DNA of 50,815 bases from an uncultured Lachnospiraceae bacterium (lineage in GTDB: Bacteria; Bacillota; Clostridia; Lachnospirales; Lachnospiraceae): assembly GCA_948473115.1 (NCBI GenBank), contig CAOKWI010000027.1, forward strand, positions 1-50,815. Reading direction: 5' to 3'. Of the stretch, positions 26,636 through 35,288 are shown one piece after another. The notes below the pieces were generated by a model that saw only the letters and a program-made list of their open reading frames with translations, was not told the DNA's origin and did no database searches. Every line of letters begins with the position of its first letter. The first letter of the stretch is position 1. The translations under genes were made by a program, and so were the position numbers.

Positions 26636-27760
26636 CTATTCCTTTGATTTCTGTTCCTCATCCAACCATTCCTTGAGCTTCTTCTGCAACAGCTTTTTAT
26701 CTGGAAGATAAAGTTTATATTCTTTTGCATAAATGTTTGCATTTTCTGGCAGCGTCAAGTCAACAAGCGCTTCATCGCTCTGCTTGCACAACAGGATACC
26801 GATGGTCGGATTTTCATCCTCCGTTTTCTCATATCTGTCATAGTAATTGACATACATCTGCATCTGGCCTAAATCCTGATGCGTAAGTTCCTCGATTTTG
26901 AAGTCAATAAGGACATAGCAGCGGAGCAGCCTGTTGTATAGAACCAAATCCACATAAAAATTTTTATCATGAAACGTAAACCGTTTCTGACGCTGTTCAA
27001 ACAAAAAGCCCTTGCCCAATTCCAACAGAAACTTTTGCATTTTGCTGATTACGGCAGATTCGAGGTCGCTTTCGTGATAAGACGCTTTATCTTCCAGTCC
27101 TGCAAACTCTAAAATATATGGCGTATGGAGAATATCCTGCGGTTTCTGCGGAACCGCCCCTTCATTTGCCAGCCGCATGACGTCATTTTTATCACGGCTT
27201 AATGCCAGTCTTTCATACAAGCTGGAATGAAACTGCCTTTTCAGCGTATCTACATTCCAGTTAGAGCGGATTGCTTCTTTTTCATAAAAATCTCTTTCAT
27301 CCCTGTCTTCTATGCGCATAAGCAGCTGATAATGTGTCCAACTTAGCTTAAAGGGTATTTTGCCATATAACGTTTCTAATTGTCCAATTCCCGATTGGAC
27401 AATTGAAAAGTCCTGTCCGAATTGTCCAATTCCCAATTGGATAATTTCATTTTCCCTGTCTTTGAATGCCATATAAAACTGCCGCATTCCTGCAACATTG
27501 CTTCTCGAAAAGCCCCTCCCATATTCTTCCGTCAAATAAGCGGACAAGGAGTCCAACACCTTTGCTCCGTATTTTGCCCTTTCAGAGCCCTGCTGTTCCT
27601 GCTCTACGATATACTGCCCCAACAGAAAACTTGTCAGAACCGTAATCGTGTTTGCCATCTGTCCCATACTGTTCCGGGCATTATCTATCAACTTTTTTGA
27701 TTTTTCATATAAATTATGAAACTCATTGGTATCTATTATTTCCGTTTGTTGTTCTTTCAT
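26636..27760 (-). CDS. YhcG/DUF1016 family PDDEXK nuclease
   Basis: A 374-residue protein of the YhcG (DUF1016) family. The N-terminal half is the DUF1016 helical domain (YIVEQEQQGSERAKYG, GRGFSRSNVAGMRQFY, LSWTHYQLLMRIED). The C-terminal half is a PDDEXK-like nuclease fold with YVDLVLYNRLLRCYVLIDFKI, in which the usual ExK is DFK. Members occur on mobile elements and in genomic islands, and are thought to act on DNA. The ATG at 27760 follows GAGGCGG; the longer frame lacks a ribosome binding site. Codon usage is more AT-rich than the neighbours, fitting transfer. A central segment with two copies of an xGIGQ motif is encoded by two palindromes. Confidence 0.85.
   Translation of the reverse strand: MKEQQTEIIDTNEFHNLYEKSKKLIDNARNSMGQMANTITVLTSFLLGQYIVEQEQQGSERAKYGAKVLDSLSAYLTEEYGRGFSRSNVAGMRQFYMAFKDRENEIIQLGIGQFGQDFSIVQSGIGQLETLYGKIPFKLSWTHYQLLMRIEDRDERDFYEKEAIRSNWNVDTLKRQFHSSLYERLALSRDKNDVMRLANEGAVPQKPQDILHTPYILEFAGLEDKASYHESDLESAVISKMQKFLLELGKGFLFEQRQKRFTFHDKNFYVDLVLYNRLLRCYVLIDFKIEELTHQDLGQMQMYVNYYDRYEKTEDENPTIGILLCKQSDEALVDLTLPENANIYAKEYKLYLPDKKLLQKKLKEWLDEEQKSKE
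27378..27446. repeat. Two palindromes inside the YhcG-family coding region
   Basis: 27378-27404 has perfect 11-bp arms (AATTGTCCAAT) around TCCCG; 27420-27446 repeats it with one arm mismatch around TCCCA. The second encodes the IQLGIGQ stretch and the first the VQSGIGQL stretch of the protein. Confidence 0.75.
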
Positions 27761-27855
27761 TATACCGCCTCTGAACCATTTAATGTCATATTTGAAAAAA
27801 TAAAGCAATTCCTCTGATAATTTATAATTATATACGAAAAGGCAATTTTTTTCAA

Positions 27856-28038
27856 TCATAGTTCCAATTTTGCTGAACCATATTTGCGGAGAATGCGTTC
27901 CAGATTCTCTTTACTGCGACCTTTTTCTTTTCTATGAAGATTACACAATGTTTTCAACTCGGCAAGAGAGAGAATATTGTTGTAAGGCTTATAGCCACCC
28001 ACAAGAAAAACTCCACCACCTACACCTAAAGACGAGAT
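27856..28038 (-). pseudogene. Possible 3' fragment of an unknown gene
   Basis: A minus-strand frame of about 60 codons without a start codon, ending in ELKTLCNLHRKEKGRSKEN and then ERILRKYGS, stops about 95 nt before the YhcG-family ATG. The composition is protein-like but I do not recognise the family. It may be the tail of a gene removed by rearrangement. The following 28039-28414 holds no other gene I can support. Confidence 0.3.
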
Positions 28039-28107
28039 TTGTCAAAGTGTATTTCTGCGAAAAGTAAATCTAGTTCCCCATCTAAAAAAGAGCTCTTTAT
28101 GCTCAAA

Positions 28108-28145
28108 AAATTACCTGCCAAAGAAGAAATTCTGGCAGGTAATTT
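28108..28145. terminator. Hairpin in the mobile region
   Basis: Perfect 13-bp arms AAATTACCTGCCA (28108-28120) and its complement (28133-28145) with a 12-nt loop. On the minus strand the hairpin is followed by TTTTGAGC. It looks like a rho-independent terminator. Confidence 0.55.
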
Positions 28146-28414
28146 ATCTAATTTGCTCTGCACTATCCCTTTTTCTAAATATCAGAAGAACATCTTACAT
28201 CAGTCCAGATATTTATGCATCTTACAGATACCCTTTTTTCAACTTGCCACACTTATGCAATGTCACTCTCCAACAAACAATGTGACTCTCGCACTCGCCT
28301 TTAATGATTCAACTTTGTCCGGGACTTCTCTTGAATCAGGTAGCCAAGATGCTGTTGCTCTTGCTTTTGACATTGCATTTATCCCATTGCTATCCATAGA
28401 ATCCATCACACCAA

Positions 28415-28720
28415 TTAGATTTCCTTCCAGTCGCTCCCGATATAGACGGCCTTGCCGTCCCTGGGGTGGGTGATGTCAGGGGAATTGTCCTTTGCCATCC
28501 CGAGCCAGTCCTCCTTGCTTTCCTTACGGAGGTTTCGCTTGATGATGAAATGGCATCCACGCTCCAGGAGGATGCCGATGTTCTCGGCAGAATCATTTCC
28601 GGAGTCAAGCCGGAACAGCAGGGGTTCGTCCGTCAGCTGGCGGCAGAGGCTGATGGTCTCCTCCAGGAACTGGGGCGTGTCCGAACTGTACCTCATGGGG
28701 TTTACCGAAAACAGGAATCC
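28415..28720 (-). pseudogene. IS1380-family transposase fragment
   Basis: About 100 codons of the central DDE region: SVNPMRYSSDTPQFLEETI, LLFRLDSGNDSAENIGILLE with a catalytic Asp in RLDSGND, then FIIKRNLRKES. Both ends of the transposase and the element's inverted ends are missing, so it is an inactive relic. The frame continues upstream only as antisense of the next gene. Confidence 0.8.
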
Positions 28721-28727
28721 GCCGGAT

Positions 28728-29333
28728 ATGGAGATACAGGAGCTGCATCTCGGTGATAAGACGCTGGAAATCCTGCGCACTGGAAAATTCAACCACCGCC
28801 TGCTGTGCGAAATCATAAAACAAGAAGGTCTTAATCGTCTGATGATGGACGCCGAAATCGTCGTTGACCGCATCGCTGATATGCGCGTGGAGCAGATGAA
28901 CGCGACTTTTGAAATAGCAAGGCAGGAAGTCATCAAAAAATATGCGCCCGATAAGGATGACGTACATATGCGCACCCTTGAACTGGCGCAGATACCGGAA
29001 GATGACTTCTTTAACCACGTCGTGCATAAAGACGTTGACCGCATCATAAATGACATACGCGAAGCGCATAAGACAGACACGACTACCGCCGATGAGCAGA
29101 CGGCGGCGGAAAATGTACAGTCAGAATTTCAGGACATTATACAGTCCGGCGTAAGCGGCGAAGAAGCATTTATCCGCATATTCTGTGAACAGATGGAAAT
29201 ACCCTATGACAAGCTGACAAGTGAGGAATTTACTACTTTCCTGAAAATACTGAATAAGTCCCAAAAGGTGAAAAATTCACAGAGCAGGCGTGGAAAAAAG
29301 CCCCCGATATTCAAGAAAAAGCAGAAACACTGA
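28728..29333 (+). pseudogene. C-terminal part of a conjugation/mobilisation-type protein
   Basis: A 201-codon frame from ATG 28728, helical and charged, beginning MEIQELHLGDKTLEILRTG and ending in a basic tail (RRGKKPPIFKKKQKH). No strong ribosome binding site is present, and the frame joins the IS1380 fragment directly, so the N-terminal part was probably lost to the insertion. The style recalls C-terminal regions of mobilisation proteins from clostridial integrative elements, but I cannot assign a family with certainty. Alternatively it is an intact small protein. Confidence 0.45.
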
Positions 29334-29385
29334 GCTTTTGCCGTGGGTGCAGCCACAGGTATCCATTTCTCTCTTAGCTGCCCTG

Positions 29386-29468
29386 TATGTGTTTTCCCGC
29401 AGTCTGTCAGGGACGAAGCTGCGAAGCGGTGCCGCAGGCATCCTTGACAGGCTGTGGGAAAACACATA
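29386..29468. repeat. Long stem-loop with 28-bp arms
   Basis: Arms 29386-29413 and 29441-29468 pair over 28 positions with three mismatches; the outer 13 bp (TATGTGTTTTCCC) are perfect. The 27-nt loop can itself fold. It lies 50 nt after the mobilisation-type gene. Confidence 0.75.
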
Positions 29469-29501
29469 AAATCCGGCAGGATAGAAAGGGAATGCAACCC
29501 A

Positions 29502-29549
29502 TAAAAAAACTGGAAACTGTACTCTGCTATTTTTCCGAGTACGGTTTCC
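29502..29549 (-). terminator. Terminator of tnpV
   Basis: 13-bp arms with one mismatch (29512-29524 and 29537-29549), followed on the minus strand by seven T. It directly follows the tnpV stop. Confidence 0.8.
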
Positions 29550-29560
29550 CGCTGTCAGCC

Positions 29561-29941
29561 TTATAATGCATAGACCAGTTCATGCAGGACAATTTCTTCC
29601 GCGCGGCTACGGATACTGTTTGCCCGCCGCACCCACTCCATCTGGTCGGATGCTTTTAGTGCTTCCGTCACGCCCTCCTGTCTGGCAAGCGCGGCACAGA
29701 TCGTATCCATGCGCTCATTGCAGCTTTTTTCTATTTCCGCTAAGTTATGGTACAACTCTCCGCTTAACAGAAGGCCTGTATAAATGCTGCGATGATGTTC
29801 CTGTAAAAAACGGCGGCGCATACGCCCATATTTCCCGATTTCATAACCGCAGCTTTCGGGCGGGAGAAGGTCCGGGATAAGGTAATCCCCCTCTTTATGG
29901 TAAGTGCCGCCCATCTGTTCAAAAATAGATTCCATGAGCAT
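29561..29941 (-). CDS. tnpV: TnpV, transposon-encoded protein
   Basis: A 126-residue protein of the TnpV family, known from Tn4451-like and other clostridial mobile elements; its role is unclear. Visible are an N-terminal MESIFEQMGGTYHKEGDYLIPDLLPPE, the IGKYGRMRRRFLQEHHRS core and QMEWVRRANSIRSRAEEIVLHELVY at the end. The start may be the first ATG or the third codon's ATG; AGGAG suits both. No recombinase is near, so it is probably left over from a larger element. Confidence 0.8.
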   Translation of the reverse strand: MLMESIFEQMGGTYHKEGDYLIPDLLPPESCGYEIGKYGRMRRRFLQEHHRSIYTGLLLSGELYHNLAEIEKSCNERMDTICAALARQEGVTEALKASDQMEWVRRANSIRSRAEEIVLHELVYAL

Positions 29942-30071
29942 AGACTCCTATCGTGCTGAATTTACGCAGTTGACAGGTATTTTTCATACTCCTTTCCTAT
30001 AACTGCTTTTCCATTCACCACAAACGAGCCGTAGTCATATGTATTAGATGGTGAAACCATCCTTTACATAA

Positions 30072-30230
30072 TAAAGTTGACTGGCTCTTTTTGGTAAATT
30101 CCACCGCGTTCTTCTTTAAAAAATTCGCCACATCCTGATTCTTCGGACATGAAAAACCGGAAAGCACTCTGGCAAGCATTGGCTCTCCGGCTTTATCATC
30201 ATTTCCTAATGCCAGATAATCACAAACCAT
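30072..30230 (-). pseudogene. Truncated GNAT-type acetyltransferase
   Basis: Roughly 53 codons resembling the N-terminus of toxin-like GNAT acetyltransferases (ARVLSGFSCPKNQDVANF followed by LKKNAVEFTKKSQS). The sequence then departs from the family and ends at a stop after unrelated residues. The catalytic acetyl-CoA site is missing. A relic. Confidence 0.55.
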
Positions 30231-30302
30231 GTTTTAGGGAAATGCCTGCCCTCAGAAGCAAAAGAAACGGCCGCAGAACTGTAACCGCAAAGTACCGGGC
30301 AG

Positions 30303-30333
30303 GACGGAAAGGCTGCGCCACAGCCCTTCCGTC
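30303..30333. terminator. Hairpin at the end of the mobile region
   Basis: 13-bp arms (GACGGAAAGGCTG and near-complement, one mismatch) with a 5-nt loop; no strong T run. Probably a terminator-like remnant. Confidence 0.4.
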
Positions 30334-30372
30334 AATGAGAATACTGTCCCCGATTGTATACTCCCGCGGTAC

Positions 30373-30532
30373 TTAGGAACTGTCCGAAAATAACTTGTGC
30401 ATTTGACTTGCATGAATTTCCATCTGCTGCGTTGTCGTCAATCGGCGTACCCCAGTACGCCTCATTCCTCCGCCTCGCATATGAAAATCCATGCTGCGTC
30501 ATCTGCATAAGTTATTTATCGACAGTTCCTTA
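30373..30532. repeat. 160-bp inverted-repeat element, copy A
   Basis: Ends are complementary: TTAGGAACTGTC at the left and GACAGTTCCTTA at the right, with further pairing of AAATAACTT-like segments. The core shares GGCGTACCCCAGTACGCCTC and flanking bases with a second copy at 35073-35231. Its last three bases are the stop codon of the chemoreceptor gene. It resembles a MITE. Confidence 0.7.
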
Positions 30533-32317
30533 CAGCGTAAACTTATGGACGCTTTCCATCAGCACGCTGACCTTGTCTTCCATCTCCGCCACGATCTGGG
30601 TGGAATCATCCGCCACTTTGGTCAGTTCCGTGGACATGGCAGAGGTTTCCTCCGCAACCGCCGCATTATCCTGCGCCAGCCTGCTCAGAACATCCAGGGA
30701 ATGTGTCACATTGGTTCTCTGACCCTCCAGTTCCACGGTAATACCGTCTATCAGCTTGACAGAATCCAGGCAGTTATTCAGTTCCTTATGCAGTCTGGAG
30801 AATACATTCTGTGTTTCCGTCAACGACTCCACCTGTTGATCCACAGCGGCATTGATCTCCTGCATCGCCTCCACGGATTTCGAGGCATTCTCCTGCAATT
30901 CCTCCACAACCCGGTTGATCTCCACCACGGACTCGGCGGACTGGTTCGCCAGCCTTCCAATCTCATCCGCAACCACAGCGAAGCCTCTTCCAGCTTCCCC
31001 TGCCCTCGCGGCCTCTATGCTGGCATTCAGCGCAAGCAGCGCAGTCTGGTCCGAGATCTCATTGATCAGGTTTGCCGCCACATGGATCTGCTGCGCGGAT
31101 TCGTGGGTATGCTCCGTCTGCTCTGTCATTTCAAGGATACTCTGTCTCGTCTTATTGTTGACCTCGATCAGCTGCTTCAGCGTGTTCATGGAGTGCTCAC
31201 TGATCTGGCTCATCTCCTTCGCATTCCCGTCCAGGTTCTCCACTTCCGCATCCGTCTGGCTGATCTTGTCCGCCATGACGCCCACATCCTTGGAGGCATC
31301 GTCCGTGGAAGCCGCCTGGGTGGTCACATTCTCCGCAATGGACTCCGCCGCGAGGGACACCTGTGAAATAGATTCCTTCATGTTGCGGAATGTGGCGTCA
31401 AACTTATCCAGGGCACCGTTTACCCCCTGGGACACATCAGTGATATCCAGCAGCAGCTGCCGCATATTAGCCTGCGCCACCCGGAGCGAATCGGCTGTCT
31501 GGCCGATCTCGCTCTTACTCTTTACATCCACGTCCGTCGTCAGGTTCCCATCTGAGATCCGGGACGCAAATTCCTGTATTCTCTTCAGAGGAGCCACAAT
31601 GGCCCTGCCCGAAAGAAAAGCTGCCACAAGCGCAACCACGATCGTAACAAAGAAAACCACGATCACCCTGGTCAGTACCCCGTTATACTGGTTATCCAGA
31701 TACGTCCGCATTTCCGCCTTTTCCACATTCATGTCATCTATGTAGTTGCCGGTGGAAACGATCCAGCCCCAGGGCTCAAATATTTCAGAATAGGCGATCT
31801 TAGGCGCTACGGTGACACCGTCCGCCTTGGTGAAATAGAATTGGTTAAAACCGCCCTTTTCCGCTGTCTGGCATACCTTCATAATTTCCTGGATGATCAT
31901 GACGCCATTCTGATCCTCCAGCGTATAGCGGTTCGCCCCCTCATTCTCCACAAGGATCGGATGCATGATCAATGTATATTCCGTGTCATCGATCCAGAAG
32001 TAACCGCTCTGGTCATCCCGATAACGCATACCGCGGATAATTTCGCTGGCATCATGCTTTGCCTCTTCCTCTGTCTTCTCCCCCGCCTGAAACTTATCAT
32101 ACTCACTCTGGAGAATTGCCATGGTACTCTGTACCTGTGACTTGATCTCCGTCTGGTACCCCTCGTCCACCGTTGTCTCATACGCCACATAGGCCGATTT
32201 GGAAAGTGTCCTAATGGACAAAATGGCCGTTCCTCCGATCACCACCGCTGTCAGAAGCGCAATGATTCCGCACAGACGCATGATCGCGATAACCAAGCTT
32301 TTCGATTTCTTTTTCAC
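30530..32317 (-). CDS. Methyl-accepting chemotaxis protein with single Cache domain
   Basis: A 595-residue chemoreceptor that signals to CheA in the cell. A membrane helix at about 8-32 is followed by an sCache_2-like extracellular domain ([28 protein letters not shown]). A second helix near 205-229 leads into HAMP ([17 protein letters not shown]), then the long coiled-coil signalling domain with the hairpin tip [19 protein letters not shown] near residue 430. GTG start with AGGAGG 10 nt upstream. It is divergent from a second chemoreceptor, and their promoters lie back to back. The sensed ligand is unknown; small organic acids are common for this sensor type. Confidence 0.94.
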   Translation of the reverse strand: MKKKSKSLVIAIMRLCGIIALLTAVVIGGTAILSIRTLSKSAYVAYETTVDEGYQTEIKSQVQSTMAILQSEYDKFQAGEKTEEEAKHDASEIIRGMRYRDDQSGYFWIDDTEYTLIMHPILVENEGANRYTLEDQNGVMIIQEIMKVCQTAEKGGFNQFYFTKADGVTVAPKIAYSEIFEPWGWIVSTGNYIDDMNVEKAEMRTYLDNQYNGVLTRVIVVFFVTIVVALVAAFLSGRAIVAPLKRIQEFASRISDGNLTTDVDVKSKSEIGQTADSLRVAQANMRQLLLDITDVSQGVNGALDKFDATFRNMKESISQVSLAAESIAENVTTQAASTDDASKDVGVMADKISQTDAEVENLDGNAKEMSQISEHSMNTLKQLIEVNNKTRQSILEMTEQTEHTHESAQQIHVAANLINEISDQTALLALNASIEAARAGEAGRGFAVVADEIGRLANQSAESVVEINRVVEELQENASKSVEAMQEINAAVDQQVESLTETQNVFSRLHKELNNCLDSVKLIDGITVELEGQRTNVTHSLDVLSRLAQDNAAVAEETSAMSTELTKVADDSTQIVAEMEDKVSVLMESVHKFTL

Positions 32318-32349
32318 CCCAACAATACCTCCTGCCGCTTTTTATTAAT

Positions 32350-32378
32350 ATTTTACTACTATCTTTCCGCAACTTCAA
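32350..32378 (-). promoter_or_regulatory. Promoter of the minus-strand chemoreceptor
   Basis: TTGAAG, 17 nt, TAAAAT on the minus strand. It ends 8 bp from the divergent promoter. Confidence 0.6.
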
Positions 32379-32386
32379 TTAGGTAT

Positions 32387-32414
32387 TTTACTTTTCTTCA
32401 TCTTATGGTACAAT
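32387..32414 (+). promoter_or_regulatory. Promoter of the plus-strand chemoreceptor
   Basis: TTTACT, 16 nt, TACAAT on the plus strand. I see no sigma-28 (flagellar) promoter for either receptor. Confidence 0.5.
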
Positions 32415-32498
32415 TTTCTGGAAAATATTGCATCTGTTTCCATAGCTATATGGCCGCAATGGATGATCAGATCAATCAATAGGAAGAGAGGGACAGAA

Positions 32499-34502
32499 AT
32501 GAACCAGACAAAAGAACCAAAGACCGGAAACGAAGCCCTGAAACGGAGGGGAGTCGGCATCACGGTAAAATTGGTGGCTGCCATAGTAGCCAGCGTAATC
32601 ATTGCCGGTTCGGCGCTGCTGGCAGTCGTTTACGACAAGATGTCTCAGACCCTGCTGGAAAAAAGTGAGGAAATGCTCCGCACCACTACCGACAAGACTC
32701 TCCAGGAGACCAGGGCGTGGATGAACCGGACGCTGACCATGCTGGAAACCCAGAGGGACACCATCGAATATGAGAATATGAGTATCGCCGAAATGACAGA
32801 TTACATCCGGCATACGGCGGGACAGAACGATGCCTATCCGGCCGGGCTCTACGTGGCGCTGACAGACGGCTCCCTGTATCACGCCTCCTTTGTACCGGGG
32901 CCGGACTTCAACGCACTGGTCAAGAGCTGGTATCTGGACGGAATCAGTTCCGAGGACTTTATTTTGGGGGACGTGTATTTTGACGAGGACAGCCGTTCCT
33001 ACGTGGTAGGCGCATCCGGAATGCTGAAGGACGGAGACGGTGCGGTGCGCGGTGTCGCGGCTGCGGATGTATATCTGGACTCCATTTCCGATATTGTCAG
33101 CGGCATCCAGATCGAAGATACCGGCGGCATCTTTCTGGTGGATACGCGCACGGACACAATCATCGGGCACAAAGAGGAAGAGATGGTGGGAAAAAAGCTG
33201 GGAGAGTCCGGCGGCCTGTACGCCTATGCCGAAGACCAGATCCTGACCGGAAACAGGGGGCTTGGCCTTTACGAGGATACCTATATCCAGATAGCGGACG
33301 TGGAGGGAAGCAGCTGGATTGCCGTGGCATACGTGTCCAGGGCGGAAGTATTGTCGGAGCTCTACACCCTGACGCGCACCATGACGACAGTATCAGTGAT
33401 AGCCGTGATCGTGCTCACTCTCCTTGTGATCATACAGACCCGCCGGATCATCGGAAAACCGGTGAAGGAATTGAGCCGGGTTGCCACCCGGATCGCCGAG
33501 GGAGACCTGGACCAGTCCATCCGCTATAAATCAGGGGATGAACTGGGGGTTCTGGCACATAATTTCAACAGGGTTACCCTGAGACTGCGGGACTACATAA
33601 AATATATCAATGAAATATCGGATACCCTGCTGGAGATTGCAAGAGGGAATCTCACCTATGAATTAAAGAGCGAATACACAGGTGAATTTGCAAAGATCCG
33701 GAGCTCCCTTGAGGAGATTGCCGTGGAACTGAATGCCGCAATGGGACAGATGAAAGCCGCCTCCAGGGACGTGGCCGCCGGGGCAGCGCAGATCTCAGGC
33801 AGCGCCGTAAACCTGTCCCAGGGTTCCACGGAGCAGGCAGCGGAAGTGGAAGCCCTGGCCAACCATATGGTCGAGGTATCCGGCACCGTGCAGCAGATCG
33901 CACATGATGCGCAGCAGACCAGCAGCATTTCAAGGGAAGTCCGGGAAGGCCTCCTGCTGAGCAACACAAAAATGCAGCACATGACGGAAGTGATCCAGAA
34001 GATCAACGATAAATCAAATGAGATCCACAGGATCGTAAAAACCATCGACGACATCGCCTTCCAGACCAACATCCTCGCACTGAATGCCGCGGTGGAGGCG
34101 GCTCGGGCCGGGGAGGCCGGAAAGGGCTTTGCGGTGGTGGCCGAGGAAGTCAGGACCCTGGCAGGCAAAACCGCGGACGCGGCAAAGGAAACCACAGAGC
34201 TTCTGGGAGATACGATCCGCTCCATGGAAGAGGGGGTTGCCGTGGCTGACGACACGGCGAATTCCATGCTGACAGCCGCGGAACTGGCAGAAAAAATGGG
34301 CAGTCTGATAGACGACATTGCGGAAAACACAAAGCAGCAGACTGTCACCGCAGAGGAGATCAGCCACGGGATCGACCAGATCGCCATTGTGGTCCAGACC
34401 AATGTGGACACGGCCGAGTCCAGCGCTGCAGCCAGCGAGGAGTTGTCCGGCCAGGCCGATGCGCTGAGGGAACTGGTAGCCCGGTTCCGGATCAAAGAGT
34501 AG
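32499..34502 (+). CDS. Methyl-accepting chemotaxis protein with double Cache domain
   Basis: A 667-residue chemoreceptor. Membrane helix at 20-43, a large extracellular region of about 245 residues of dCache_1 type ([36 protein letters not shown]), a second helix at about 295-315, then HAMP ([17 protein letters not shown]). A second HAMP-like stretch ([13 protein letters not shown]) precedes the signalling domain, whose tip [19 protein letters not shown] is near residue 530. ATG at 32499 with AGAGGG upstream. A perfect 10-bp hairpin lies 4 nt after the stop. dCache receptors often bind amino acids; the ligand here is unknown. Confidence 0.94.
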   Translation: MNQTKEPKTGNEALKRRGVGITVKLVAAIVASVIIAGSALLAVVYDKMSQTLLEKSEEMLRTTTDKTLQETRAWMNRTLTMLETQRDTIEYENMSIAEMTDYIRHTAGQNDAYPAGLYVALTDGSLYHASFVPGPDFNALVKSWYLDGISSEDFILGDVYFDEDSRSYVVGASGMLKDGDGAVRGVAAADVYLDSISDIVSGIQIEDTGGIFLVDTRTDTIIGHKEEEMVGKKLGESGGLYAYAEDQILTGNRGLGLYEDTYIQIADVEGSSWIAVAYVSRAEVLSELYTLTRTMTTVSVIAVIVLTLLVIIQTRRIIGKPVKELSRVATRIAEGDLDQSIRYKSGDELGVLAHNFNRVTLRLRDYIKYINEISDTLLEIARGNLTYELKSEYTGEFAKIRSSLEEIAVELNAAMGQMKAASRDVAAGAAQISGSAVNLSQGSTEQAAEVEALANHMVEVSGTVQQIAHDAQQTSSISREVREGLLLSNTKMQHMTEVIQKINDKSNEIHRIVKTIDDIAFQTNILALNAAVEAARAGEAGKGFAVVAEEVRTLAGKTADAAKETTELLGDTIRSMEEGVAVADDTANSMLTAAELAEKMGSLIDDIAENTKQQTVTAEEISHGIDQIAIVVQTNVDTAESSAAASEELSGQADALRELVARFRIKE

Positions 34503-34505
34503 GTT

Positions 34506-34538
34506 CGTCACAGTTTGACCGAAGGCTGAACTGTGACG
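34506..34538 (+). terminator. Hairpin after the chemoreceptor gene
   Basis: Perfect 10-bp arms CGTCACAGTT and AACTGTGACG with a 13-nt loop, but no T run. Confidence 0.5.
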
Positions 34539-34560
34539 TAGGTTTCCATTGAAATAGGAC

Positions 34561-34589
34561 TTTACACTTTATTTTCTGATTGCTATAAT
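34561..34589 (+). promoter_or_regulatory. Strong promoter before the 63-residue protein
   Basis: TTTACA, 17 nt, TATAAT on the plus strand: 11 of 12 consensus bases. Leader about 45 nt. Confidence 0.75.
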
Positions 34590-34640
34590 TAGGGTAGTAG
34601 CCATTATGATGAATGTCTTTTTTGGAAAGCAGGTGATTTG

Positions 34641-34832
34641 ATGCCAAATAATGCAGAAATTGCAAAAACCACAATCGAAGATTTTCGGGAGATCCAGAGA
34701 TACATGGCGATAGCAAGGGACGAAAAGGCGGAAAAAACTTATGCGGAATTAAAAAAGAAATATATTTCCCTGAAAGCATTGCTCAATGTCTTAGGTGTAA
34801 ACTTAACAGATATCGATGAACTGAAAGAGTGA
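34641..34832 (+). CDS. Small charged helical protein, function unknown
   Basis: A 63-residue protein, starting MPNNAEIAKTTIEDFREI and ending LLNVLGVNLTDIDELKE. It is rich in charged residues and predicted helical, with no membrane segment. AGGTGA lies 6 nt upstream of the ATG, and a near-consensus promoter lies about 55 nt upstream, so it is probably real and separately expressed. I do not recognise a family; it could be a small regulator or an antitoxin-like protein. Confidence 0.65.
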   Translation: MPNNAEIAKTTIEDFREIQRYMAIARDEKAEKTYAELKKKYISLKALLNVLGVNLTDIDELKE

Positions 34833-34869
34833 CTAAATCAGACAGAAACCAGAAACAAGGCGTAAGCCT

Positions 34870-35040
34870 TAATCCAAAATGCAATATGGAAAAGCCAGAC
34901 GAACAAGTTCGCCTGGCTCTTTCCATGTCAGTGTACTTTACTGACAGTAAAAAAGCGTCCCTTCGTGACGCTTGCAAGTTCGCACAGCGGGCTTGTGAAC
35001 GCATGCGTCTGACGACGCAGTTTCCTATAAGGTGAGAAGA
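34870..35040. other. Structured intergenic region with several hairpins
   Basis: Hairpins at about 34893-34917 (GCCAGACGAA/TTCGCCTGGC), 34927-34945 (GTCAG/CTGAC) and 34954-34974 (AAGCGTC/GACGCTT). The open frame across them has no recognised family. It ends next to AATTGCTTTAGCAATT (35040-35055), a small hairpin also found at 47395-47412. Confidence 0.5.
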
Positions 35041-35072
35041 ATTGCTTTAGCAATTTGTGTAACTTATACTGC

Positions 35073-35231
35073 TTAGGAACTGTCAAAGAATTAGTCTTTA
35101 CATCTGACTTGCCTAAATCTTCTTATGACGCGTTGTTGTCAATTGGCGTACCCCAGTACGCCTCATTCCTCCGCCTTGCAAAAAAGATTTATCCTACGTC
35201 ATCTGCAAAGTTAATTCTTGACAGCTCCTTA
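35073..35231. repeat. 159-bp inverted-repeat element, copy B
   Basis: Same terminal motif TTAGGAACTGTC, imperfect complement GACAGCTCCTTAA at the right end, and the same core (GGCGTACCCCAGTACGCCTC) as at 30373-30532; nearly equal length. It lies 57 bp past the hydrogenase stop, convergent with the small gene. The remaining 35232-35288 contains a weak ACCAG/CTGGT hairpin. Confidence 0.7.
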
Positions 35232-35288
35232 ACGATTTCACTTGCCGTGTAACCAGACTGCATAACGCTGACTGGTTCAATCGCATGA

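Noticed and set aside
28452..28727. N-terminal extension of the mobilisation-type frame on the plus strand
   Set aside because: This part is exactly antisense to the IS1380 transposase fragment, so the frame is open by chance.
32318..32498. Sigma-28 flagellar promoter for the chemoreceptors
   Set aside because: No TAAAGTTT-N11-GCCGATAA-like pair is visible on either strand; sigma-A type elements fit better.
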